A DNA stretch of 12,635 nucleotides from DSUN01 sp035527715 (lineage in GTDB: Bacteria; Planctomycetota; PUPC01; DSUN01). Location of the stretch: positions 1 through 12,635 of the forward strand of contig DATKZY010000017.1 in assembly GCA_035527715.1 (NCBI GenBank), given 5' to 3'. The position numbers and the translations under genes were made by a program. Of this stretch, positions 6,853 through 12,070 are shown piece after piece (the stretch's first letter is position 1; every line of letters begins with the position of its first letter). Below the pieces are notes generated by a model. It saw only the letters and a list, made by a program, of their open reading frames with translations, searched no databases and was not told where the DNA came from.

Positions 6853-7857
6853 TCAGGGTCCTGGGGCGAGAACCACACGCACCCCAACGGAGCCGTCCCG
6901 GCAGTAAGGGAGAAACGGGCTCCGAGCCGCGGAGCGAAGGTTCGGGGGACGACCGGCGATCCAGGAGCCGTCGCGAACCACCCGAGACTTGCCACTCGCG
7001 GCTCCCCCCGGGTCCGCCTGGTCGCCCTCCTTGTACGGCCCATACCAGTCCTCGCACCACTCCGAGACGTTCCCGTGCATGTCGTGAAGGCCGAAGGCGT
7101 TGGCCTTGAAGGAGCCCACGGGCGCCGTGTAGAGGAACCCATCGTCCCACTTGAACCACGACATGGGCAAGTTGTCCACACTCACGCCCGGGAGTGTCTT
7201 CTTGGCCGTCAGGTCTGTGGCGTTGCACCAGCCCTTGCCTTTGTCGGCGTCGTCGCCCCACTGATACCAGGTGGTGGTGCCCCCGCGGCAGGCGTACTCC
7301 CATTCCGCCTCCGTCGGCAGACGATAGGTGGAACCCGCCGGCTTCGCCTTGTCCGTCGCATTCAGCCAATTCACAAACGCGCGCGCGTCGTTCCAGCTCA
7401 CCAACACGACCGGGTGCTCATCAGTCTGCTTGCAGTACGGGTTGCGCCAACTCGCGTCCTTGACGAGATCGGCCTCCCCGTCTGCAAAGACGAACTGCAC
7501 CTTGTACCCCGTGCCTTTCTCGGCATCCGTCTTGTAGCCCGCGGCGTCCACGAACTTTCGGAACTGCCCGACCGTGACCTCGTGCTTGCCCATCCAGAAG
7601 GCTTTGGAGAGCGTCGTCTTGTGGGCCGGCTTCTCGTCGGCGAAGAACTCCTCCTTGATCTCCGGCCACTTCGCCAGCACGGCCTTGATTTCTGCGTCCG
7701 TGCTCCCCATCGTGAACGTGCCCGCGGGAACGAGGACGAAGGTCATCTTCACCCCGCCGCCGAGGTCCACCACCCGCTCCTTGCTCTCCTTGCCACATCC
7801 GCCGGTCAGCGCGGCCAGCAAGGCCAACGCCGCCCGAGCGAGCGCCACTGCCCTCAT
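6853..7857 (-). CDS. SUMF/FGE-fold lipoprotein lacking the catalytic cysteines
   Basis: This gene encodes 334 residues. The signal peptide ends in LTGGC, with the lipidated Cys at 21, so it is a membrane-anchored lipoprotein. The sulfatase-modifying-factor domain fills the rest: FVLVPAGTFTMGS (40-52), KHEVTVGQFRKFV (91-103), HPVVLVSWNDARAFVNWLN (148-166), YRLPTEAEWEYACRGG (178-193), GLHDMHGNVSEWCEDWY (256-272), VVRDGSWIAG (293-302) and SAARS (309-313), ending GVRVVLAPGP. In formylglycine-generating enzymes the segment after the GGS(W/F) motif carries two active-site cysteines spaced CxxxxC. Here it reads IAGRPPNLR with no Cys, and D replaces the first G. It is therefore probably not a sulfatase activator and may bind a ligand or partner at the surface. 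The start at 7857 has a GGAGG site. It has its own promoter and a 5' hairpin, and it interrupts the sugar cluster. Confidence 0.9.
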   Translation of the reverse strand: MRAVALARAALALLAALTGGCGKESKERVVDLGGGVKMTFVLVPAGTFTMGSTDAEIKAVLAKWPEIKEEFFADEKPAHKTTLSKAFWMGKHEVTVGQFRKFVDAAGYKTDAEKGTGYKVQFVFADGEADLVKDASWRNPYCKQTDEHPVVLVSWNDARAFVNWLNATDKAKPAGSTYRLPTEAEWEYACRGGTTTWYQWGDDADKGKGWCNATDLTAKKTLPGVSVDNLPMSWFKWDDGFLYTAPVGSFKANAFGLHDMHGNVSEWCEDWYGPYKEGDQADPGGAASGKSRVVRDGSWIAGRPPNLRSAARSPFLPYCRDGSVGVRVVLAPGP

Positions 7858-7877
7858 GTCCGCATCCTCCGTCCTGG

Positions 7878-7908
7878 ACCTCCCGCGGGTTCGGAGCCCG
7901 CGGGAGGT
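7878..7908 (-). promoter_or_regulatory. 12-bp perfect hairpin in the SUMF gene leader
   Basis: The arms at 7878-7889 (ACCTCCCGCGGG) and 7897-7908 are exact reverse complements around a 7-base loop. With the predicted start of transcription near 7913, this very stable stem would form at the 5' end of the message. It ends about 10 bases before the GGAGG ribosome site of the gene starting at 7857. It may protect the message from decay or limit ribosome access. A terminator for the upstream dehydrogenase is possible, but no T-run follows. Confidence 0.6.
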
Positions 7909-7919
7909 TGGGAGTTCAC

Positions 7920-7948
7920 AGCATGGCAGGCGATGGCCCCCTTGTCAA
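7920..7948 (-). promoter_or_regulatory. Probable sigma-70-type promoter for the SUMF gene
   Basis: On the minus strand a consensus -35 box TTGACA (7943-7948) is followed by a 17-base spacer and CATGCT (7920-7925). TG stands two bases before the -10 box, giving an extended -10. The -10 itself matches only three of six consensus positions. It would start transcription near 7913, making the SUMF gene independent of the dehydrogenase upstream. Confidence 0.5.
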
Positions 7949-8080
7949 CCTGCCGAGCCGCTCCGGGCGAAGGTGGCCACCTTGACGGGGCTGGGAGCGG
8001 GGCGCCGGACGCGGAATGGTCACCGCAAGTGCCGATGGCCGCAGCCTTTATGGCGTCGGCCCCTCGGCTGGCGGACTTGC

Positions 8081-8133
8081 TTCAAGATGGCCAACCCCTA
8101 TTGCGCGCGCGTGGCCACCTTGGCCATCTTGAA
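8081..8133. repeat. 14-bp inverted repeat with CAAGRTGGC units
   Basis: The arms 8081-8094 (TTCAAGATGGCCAA) and 8120-8133 are perfect reverse complements with a 25-base loop. On the minus strand the sequence continues CAAGATGGC, CAAGGTGGC, CACGCGCGC, again a 9-bp step. The piece GTGGCCACCTTG recurs at 7973-7984. It sits 25 bp after the alcohol dehydrogenase stop and could mark the end of that message. Confidence 0.65.
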
Positions 8134-8157
8134 CATCTCGGCGGCCCACGCCACGGG

Positions 8158-9195
8158 CTACGGCGTGAGCACCACGCGGAGCGATTCGCCGCTCTGCATG
8201 AGGGCAAAGGCCCGCTCGAAGTCGGCCAGCGGCAGCACGTGGGTGGCCAACTTGTCCATCGGCACCGAGCCGCCGGCGATCAGGGCGACGGCCCGCTGCA
8301 CCTGGGACGGCGTGGAGTCGCTCGTGCCGACCATTTTCAGCTCGTTGTAGTGGAGCGGCCGGCTGTCAATCGAGAGCAGGCTGCCGCCGGCGGGCAGCGA
8401 GGCGAAGAGGCACACGACGCCGCGCTTGCGCACGAGGCCAATCGCCTGCTCCTGCGGCTTGGCGGCAGGCGCGGCCACGATGCACACGTCGGCTCCGAGG
8501 CCGCCCGTCATGTCCTTCACCACTTTCGCAAGGTCCTCGGCGGCGGGGTTCACCAGGCGGTCGAAGCCAAAGGCTTCGGCCTGCCGCAGGCGCGCCTCGT
8601 TGATCTCGGCGAGGATGATCCTCGCGGCGCCGAACTCGCGGGCGATGCAGGCGTTCATGATGCCCATCGGCCCGGCACCCACGACGGCCACTGTGTCCCC
8701 CTTCTGGATGCCGCAGTTCTCGGCGGCGTTGACGCAACAGCTCAGCGGCTCGGCGAGGGCCGCGTGCTCGGGCTTGACGGTCTTGGGCACCTTGACGGCG
8801 TGGCCGTTGCGGAGCGCCCGCTCGGGCACGACGACGTACTCGGCCATGCCGCCCTCGTACTTGAAGCCCATGGCCGCCATGTCCACGCACAGATTCGTCC
8901 AGCCCCGCTGGCAGTAGGCGCAGGCGCCGCACGAGACCGACGTGGCCATCACGATCCGGTCGCCGACAGCGAAGCCGCCTGTCTTGGAGCCAATGGTGTC
9001 CACGATCCCGGTGAACTCGTGGCCGATGATCCGCGGCGGCGTGATCTTCGGGTTGCCGTGCAGAAACGACTTCAGGTCGGTCCCGCACACGGCGCAGGCG
9101 TCCACCTTCACACGGATCTCGGCCTCGCCGCATGCCGGCTCGGGCACCTGCTCGAGGCGAATGTCGCCGGGGCCGCGGTAGATCAGCGCGTTCAT
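8158..9195 (-). CDS. Zinc-dependent alcohol dehydrogenase (polyol/threonine DH type)
   Basis: This is a medium-chain dehydrogenase of 345 residues, the normal length. The catalytic zinc ligands are C37 (CAVCGTD), H59 and E60 (IIGHEFTG), and E149 (AEPLSCC). The structural zinc is held by C89, C92, C95 and C103 (SCGACAYCQRGWTNLC). The nucleotide loop is VGAGPMGIM (172-180), and strand 2 ends in LAEIN with acidic E197, which favours NAD(H). This set is shared by sorbitol, threonine and related dehydrogenases, and the sugar cluster favours a polyol or sugar alcohol substrate. The start at 9195 gives the expected N-terminus, MNALIYRGPGD. There is, however, no purine-rich ribosome site: the 33 bp after the aldolase stop are almost entirely a GGGTCCCTT repeat, so translation may depend on coupling. 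A diverged copy of its 3' end is found at 6750-6845. Confidence 0.92.
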   Translation of the reverse strand: MNALIYRGPGDIRLEQVPEPACGEAEIRVKVDACAVCGTDLKSFLHGNPKITPPRIIGHEFTGIVDTIGSKTGGFAVGDRIVMATSVSCGACAYCQRGWTNLCVDMAAMGFKYEGGMAEYVVVPERALRNGHAVKVPKTVKPEHAALAEPLSCCVNAAENCGIQKGDTVAVVGAGPMGIMNACIAREFGAARIILAEINEARLRQAEAFGFDRLVNPAAEDLAKVVKDMTGGLGADVCIVAAPAAKPQEQAIGLVRKRGVVCLFASLPAGGSLLSIDSRPLHYNELKMVGTSDSTPSQVQRAVALIAGGSVPMDKLATHVLPLADFERAFALMQSGESLRVVLTP

Positions 9196-9198
9196 GGG

Positions 9199-9225
9199 AA
9201 GGGACCCAAGGGACCCAAGGGACGC
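9199..9225. repeat. Three 9-bp repeats, GTCCYWTNG type
   Basis: Three direct units run AAGGGACCC, AAGGGACCC, AAGGGACGC; on the minus strand the step reads GTCCCTTGG. They fill the 33-bp gap between the aldolase stop and the dehydrogenase start, where a ribosome site would be expected. The unit fits the same 9-bp pattern as the tracts at 2232-2267 and 6665-6747. Confidence 0.8.
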
Positions 9226-9228
9226 GGA

Positions 9229-9915
9229 TCAATAGCCGGTGCCGGCGTCCGGCGCGCCGTCGAGGACCTTTTCGGTCGAGCCGACGCCGAGGCGCTTGCA
9301 GCCCTGGTTGAGGTAGCCGATGGCAGTTTCCCACGTGCGGACGCCGCCCGAGGCCTTCACGCCCATGGTCTTGCCGACCGTCTTCAACATGATGTCTATC
9401 ACTTCGGGCGTGGCGCCGCCGTCGGCGAAGCCGGTCGAGGTCTTCACGAAGTCGGCGCCCGCCGCCTCGGCCAGCTTGCAGGCCGCGGCCACCTGCTCGA
9501 GCGTGAGGAAACAGGTCTCCAGGATGACCTTCACGAGCACGCCCTTCGGCTTCGCCACGGCCACGACCGCCTCGATGTCCTTCTGCACGAAGGCGTAGTC
9601 GCCCGAAAGGAACTTGCCGACGTTCATGACCATATCCAGCTCGTCGGCGCCATCCTCGATGGCCAGCTTCGCCTCGAGAGCCTTCACCTCGGAGCGGTTC
9701 GAGCCGTGGGGGAAGCCGATCACGCAGGCCACGGTCGTGGAGCTGTCCTTGAGCGTCTTCGCGGCCAGAGCCACGTCGGTCGGCCGCACGCAGAAGTTCC
9801 CCACGCCCCGCGCGTCGCACATCTTCGCGTTCGCCACAATGTCGGCGTCCGTGGCGACAGGCTTGAGCACGGCATGATCTATGACCTTGGCCACCTGTTC
9901 ACGTGTGTATGCCAT
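9229..9915 (-). CDS. deoC: Deoxyribose-phosphate aldolase family (DeoC)
   Basis: This is a class I aldolase of 228 residues that cleaves 2-deoxy-D-ribose 5-phosphate to glyceraldehyde 3-phosphate and acetaldehyde in its textbook form. The Schiff-base lysine is K158 in FVKTSTGF. The second lysine is K187 in GVKASGGVR. The proton-relay Asp is D94 in DELDMVMNVG. The phosphate site is near LGVGSTE (209-215). The chain ends in Tyr (GTGY), matching the C-terminal Tyr that assists catalysis in E. coli DeoC. The start at 9915 is preferred over an in-frame GTG at 9945 because CTGGAG precedes it at the right spacing and the family begins near this Met. In a cluster with a ketose kinase and polyol-type dehydrogenases, its true substrate may differ from deoxyribose 5-phosphate. 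It sits between an SDR and the alcohol dehydrogenase. Confidence 0.9.
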   Translation of the reverse strand: MAYTREQVAKVIDHAVLKPVATDADIVANAKMCDARGVGNFCVRPTDVALAAKTLKDSSTTVACVIGFPHGSNRSEVKALEAKLAIEDGADELDMVMNVGKFLSGDYAFVQKDIEAVVAVAKPKGVLVKVILETCFLTLEQVAAACKLAEAAGADFVKTSTGFADGGATPEVIDIMLKTVGKTMGVKASGGVRTWETAIGYLNQGCKRLGVGSTEKVLDGAPDAGTGY

Positions 9916-9918
9916 GTT

Positions 9919-9930
9919 CTCCAGTCTCCT
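9919..9930 (-). promoter_or_regulatory. Ribosome site fixing the deoC start
   Basis: On the minus strand AGGAGAC and then GGAG (9919-9922) precede ATG at 9915 with a 3-base gap to the nearer motif and 8 to the farther one. This supports the short form of the aldolase over a GTG start at 9945. Confidence 0.6.
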
Positions 9931-9941
9931 GTCTTCTCTGA

Positions 9942-9962
9942 TCACGCGTCACGCATCACGCG
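9942..9962. repeat. Three 7-bp repeats TCACGCR
   Basis: The units TCACGCG, TCACGCA, TCACGCG are in direct tandem between the SDR stop (9967) and deoC. The self-complementary hexamer ACGCGT occurs at each end, so a 6-bp stem with an 8-base loop can form. The unit differs from the 9-bp family elsewhere in the window. Confidence 0.7.
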
Positions 9963-9966
9963 TTCC

Positions 9967-10740
9967 TCAATGCATCTCTCTGCCGCCGGTGACGTTGATC
10001 GCCTGCCCGGTCATGTAGTCGGCCCCCTCGGAGGCCAGGAACAGTGTGACGGCCACCACGTCCTTGATCGCGGCGAGGCGGCCGAGCGGCACCTTGGCGG
10101 TGAACTTCTTGATGATCTCGTCCCTCGAGAGGCCGAGGTTCTTCACGTAGCCGGCCGACACGTGGCTCCACACGCCGGTCTCGAGCACGATGCCGGGGCA
10201 GAGGCAGTTGACGTTGATATGCGAGTCGGCCAGCTCGCAGGCGAGGGCCTGGGTGAAGCCGATGATGGCTGCCTTCGCCGCCGAGTAGTGGCTCATCAGG
10301 GCCGAGCCGGTCTTGCCCGACTTCGACGAGAAGTTGACGATCTTCCCGTACTTCCGCGCCTTCATCAGCGGCACGACGTGCTTTGTGAAGAGAAACGTGC
10401 CCTTGCAGTTGACGGCGAACACGGCGTCCCAGTCGTCCGCCGTGAGGTCTTCGACCTTGCCCTGACCGACGATGCCAGCGACGTTGACCAGGATGTCCAC
10501 CTGGTTGCCGAATGCCTTGGCCGCGGCGGCGACGACGGCCTTGACTTGCTCCTCCTTCGTCACGTCGGCGGCGAGGCCAAGCGTGCCGCCGCCGATCTCC
10601 TGCGCCGCGGCGTCCACCGCCTCCTGCCTGAGGTCGGTGAGGAACACGCGGGCGCCGCCCTGGGCGAATGCGGCGGCGATCCCCTTGCCGATGGCGCCCG
10701 CGGCGCCGGTCACCAGCGCGGTCCTGCCAGCAAAGTCCAT
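9967..10740 (-). CDS. SDR-family oxidoreductase, NAD-type
   Basis: This is a classical short-chain dehydrogenase of 257 residues and the first gene of the leftward cluster. The nucleotide loop is VTGAAGAIG (10-18). Strand 2 ends in FLTDLRQ with D36, indicating NAD(H). NVAG (86-89) takes the place of the usual NNAG. Catalytic N111 lies in AVNCKG, Ser138/139 in NFSSK, and Y152 with K156 in HYSAAKA. Residues 182-216 include a longer substrate loop (PGIVLETGVWSHVSAGYVKN). It is similar in plan to sorbitol and sorbitol-6-phosphate type dehydrogenases, and oxidation of a sugar or polyol is likely. The product is not known. The start at 10740 has a strong AAGGAGAGACGC ribosome site, an extended form repeated before several genes here. 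Promoter signals on this strand are weak but present at 10779-10807. Confidence 0.9.
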   Translation of the reverse strand: MDFAGRTALVTGAAGAIGKGIAAAFAQGGARVFLTDLRQEAVDAAAQEIGGGTLGLAADVTKEEQVKAVVAAAAKAFGNQVDILVNVAGIVGQGKVEDLTADDWDAVFAVNCKGTFLFTKHVVPLMKARKYGKIVNFSSKSGKTGSALMSHYSAAKAAIIGFTQALACELADSHINVNCLCPGIVLETGVWSHVSAGYVKNLGLSRDEIIKKFTAKVPLGRLAAIKDVVAVTLFLASEGADYMTGQAINVTGGREMH

Positions 10741-10778
10741 GCGTCTCTCCTTGACGGTCTGGGATATCGGCGGGCTAT

Positions 10779-10807
10779 AGGCTACATGATGGTCACGATT
10801 TCTGCAA
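10779..10807 (-). promoter_or_regulatory. Weak promoter candidate for the leftward cluster
   Basis: On the minus strand TTGCAG (10802-10807), a 17-base spacer and TAGCCT (10779-10784) precede the first SDR gene. The -35 box is fair and the -10 box matches only three of six positions. It is chosen mainly because a promoter must lie between the divergent genes. Confidence 0.3.
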
Positions 10808-10817
10808 GGCGCGCTGC

Positions 10818-10846
10818 TTGACAGCCCCGCCCGCTCTCGCTACCAT
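10818..10846 (+). promoter_or_regulatory. Sigma-70-type promoter for the propeller lipoprotein
   Basis: A perfect -35 box TTGACA (10818-10823), a 17-base spacer and TACCAT (10841-10846, four of six consensus positions) stand 53 bp before the start codon. Transcription would begin near 10853. Confidence 0.6.
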
Positions 10847-10885
10847 CTTGGTACGGGTGTGTGCGCCTGAACTCGGTTACCCTTT

Positions 10886-10892
10886 GGAGGAG
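10886..10892 (+). promoter_or_regulatory. Ribosome site fixing a GTG start
   Basis: GGAGGAG lies six bases before GTG at 10899. This and the lipoprotein signal beginning there show that the gene starts at 10899. The in-frame TTG at 10818 is part of the promoter. Confidence 0.75.
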
Positions 10893-10898
10893 CTTGCG

Positions 10899-11942
10899 GT
10901 GAAGAAGCTGCTGGCCGTGGCGTTGCTGGGCACCCTCGTGGCGATGGGTTGCGCGAGGGTGGTCGTCCCCGCCAAGGTGACCGCCATCGAGCTGCCCGAC
11001 GAGTACAACACCCCCGACGGCATGGCGGTGGACAAGGGGGGCAACATCCTGCTGTCGTGCCCGAACTTCAACGACGACAAGCCGGGCGCCTTCATCCTGA
11101 AGATTGACAAGGACGACAAGGTGAGCGAGGTGGTGAAGCTGCCCGAGCACCCCGACACGAAGAAGCCCTGCGGCCCGCTGGGCATTGACGTCGGGCCGGA
11201 CGGCCATCTCTACGTCGCCGACAACCAGTCGTTCACCACGCCCGAGCACAAGTCGCGCCTGCTGCGCGTCGTGATGAAGGGCGGCAAGGCCGAGAAGGTC
11301 GAGGTCCTGGTCACCGGCTTCATTATGGCCAACGCCGTCGCCTGCCACGGCGACTCGGTCTACGTCACCGAGAGCAAGTTCAGCACGGACCCGACGCCGC
11401 CGATGCGCAGCGGCGTCTGCCGCTTCAAGCTCTCCGAGCTGAAGGGGGGCAAGCCGATCGCCCTGAAGCCGAACGGCGGCGACCCGCACGTGTGCGCCCG
11501 CCTGAAGACGGAGAACATGGACTGGGTGGGCGCGAACGGCATGGGCTTCGGCGCCGACGGCACGATGTACGTGTGCAACTTCGGCGACGCCAAGCTCGAG
11601 GCCCTCACCTTCAACGCCGAGGGCAAGATCACCTCGCACACCATGGTCGCCAGGCTCCACGGCATGAAGTCCTGCGACGGCATGAAGGTGTGCCCCAAGA
11701 CGGGCGACGTCTACATCGCCGACTTCCTCGGCAACGCCGTCCACAAGGTGGATCCCAAGACCGGCGCGATCACGACCATCGCCAAGAACGGCAACACCAG
11801 CGGCCGGAAGGGCCGCCTCGACCGGCCGTCCGAGCCGTGCCTCCGCGGCAACAAGCTCTACGTCGCCAACATTGACCTGCCGCTCGCCGGCAATCGGTTC
11901 GACAAGCCGCACACGATCACGGTCATCGAGCTTGAGGAGTAG
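10899..11942 (+). CDS. NHL/SMP-30-like beta-propeller lipoprotein
   Basis: This gene encodes 347 residues from a GTG start. The N-terminus KKLLAVALLGTLVAMGC gives a lipobox with Cys at 18, so the protein is anchored outside the cytoplasm. The body is a run of propeller strands of the NHL or gluconolactonase/SMP-30 type: DGMAVDKGGNILLSC (40-54), LGIDVGPDGHLYVADN, ANAVACHGDSVYVTES, NGMGFGADGTMYVCNFG, DGMKVCPKTGDVYIADFLGNAVHKVD and GNKLYVANIDLP. It is unusually rich in Cys (MGC, SCP, PCGP, ACHG, VCRF, VCARL, VCNF, SCDG, VCPK, PCLRG), so disulfides or metal binding are possible. Role: either a lactonase of a sugar pathway or a plain binding propeller. The sequence does not decide. It is divergent to the catabolic cluster and probably shares its control region. 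Confidence 0.85.
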   Translation: MKKLLAVALLGTLVAMGCARVVVPAKVTAIELPDEYNTPDGMAVDKGGNILLSCPNFNDDKPGAFILKIDKDDKVSEVVKLPEHPDTKKPCGPLGIDVGPDGHLYVADNQSFTTPEHKSRLLRVVMKGGKAEKVEVLVTGFIMANAVACHGDSVYVTESKFSTDPTPPMRSGVCRFKLSELKGGKPIALKPNGGDPHVCARLKTENMDWVGANGMGFGADGTMYVCNFGDAKLEALTFNAEGKITSHTMVARLHGMKSCDGMKVCPKTGDVYIADFLGNAVHKVDPKTGAITTIAKNGNTSGRKGRLDRPSEPCLRGNKLYVANIDLPLAGNRFDKPHTITVIELEE

Positions 11943-11948
11943 TGACAC

Positions 11949-12050
11949 GGGGGATGAATGGATGGGTGGATGAATGGATGGATGAAAGAGAGAAGGAGCG
12001 ATGGCCTGTCTTCTCTCTCATCCAATCATCCATTCATCCAACCATCCCCC
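11949..12050. repeat. GGAT-rich hairpin element, copy 2
   Basis: The arm at 11961-11995 (GGATG and GAAT steps, then AAAGAGAGAAG) pairs with 12010-12046 apart from a three-base bulge and a few mismatches, and is closed by a G-run at 11949-11953 and a C-run at 12046-12050. Its first 22 bases and the stretch 12019-12040 are identical to copy 1 (5791-5812 and 5849-5870), but the centre is unrelated. It fills the gap between the propeller gene and the NPCBM gene. It could act as a terminator-like hairpin, though no T-run follows. Confidence 0.82.
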
Positions 12051-12070
12051 ATCAACCATCGGGGACCGCA

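Larger units (their letters stand above)
7858..8157. other. 300-bp gap: SUMF leader, promoter and hairpins
   Basis: No gene is seen here. On the minus strand it holds a likely promoter (7920-7948), a 12-bp perfect hairpin in the leader (7878-7908), a 14-bp palindrome AAGGTGGCCACCTT (7970-7983) and a 14-bp inverted repeat (8081-8133). The stretch 7985-8080 shows no feature I can support. It begins immediately after the alcohol dehydrogenase stop. Confidence 0.6.

Noticed and set aside
6853..7857. Active formylglycine-generating enzyme
   Set aside because: The loop that should carry the two catalytic cysteines has none, and no sulfatase gene is present in the window.
9229..9945. GTG start at 9945 for deoC
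   Set aside because: It adds ten non-conserved residues over the repeat-bearing leader. ATG at 9915 has a good ribosome site and the family-like N-terminus.
6583..10821. A 1,412-codon open frame on the plus strand
   Set aside because: It runs antisense across six well-supported minus-strand features, crosses their gaps and repeats, is rich in His, Arg and Gly without recognisable domains, and is explained by high GC reducing stop codons.
10818..11942. TTG start at 10818 for the propeller lipoprotein
   Set aside because: That TTG is the beginning of the TTGACA promoter box. The lipoprotein signal and ribosome site point to GTG at 10899.
11949..12050. Rho-independent terminator after the propeller gene
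   Set aside because: The hairpin is long and strong but no T-run follows, and a copy of the element lies between minus-strand genes in the same orientation. Listed as a repeat instead.
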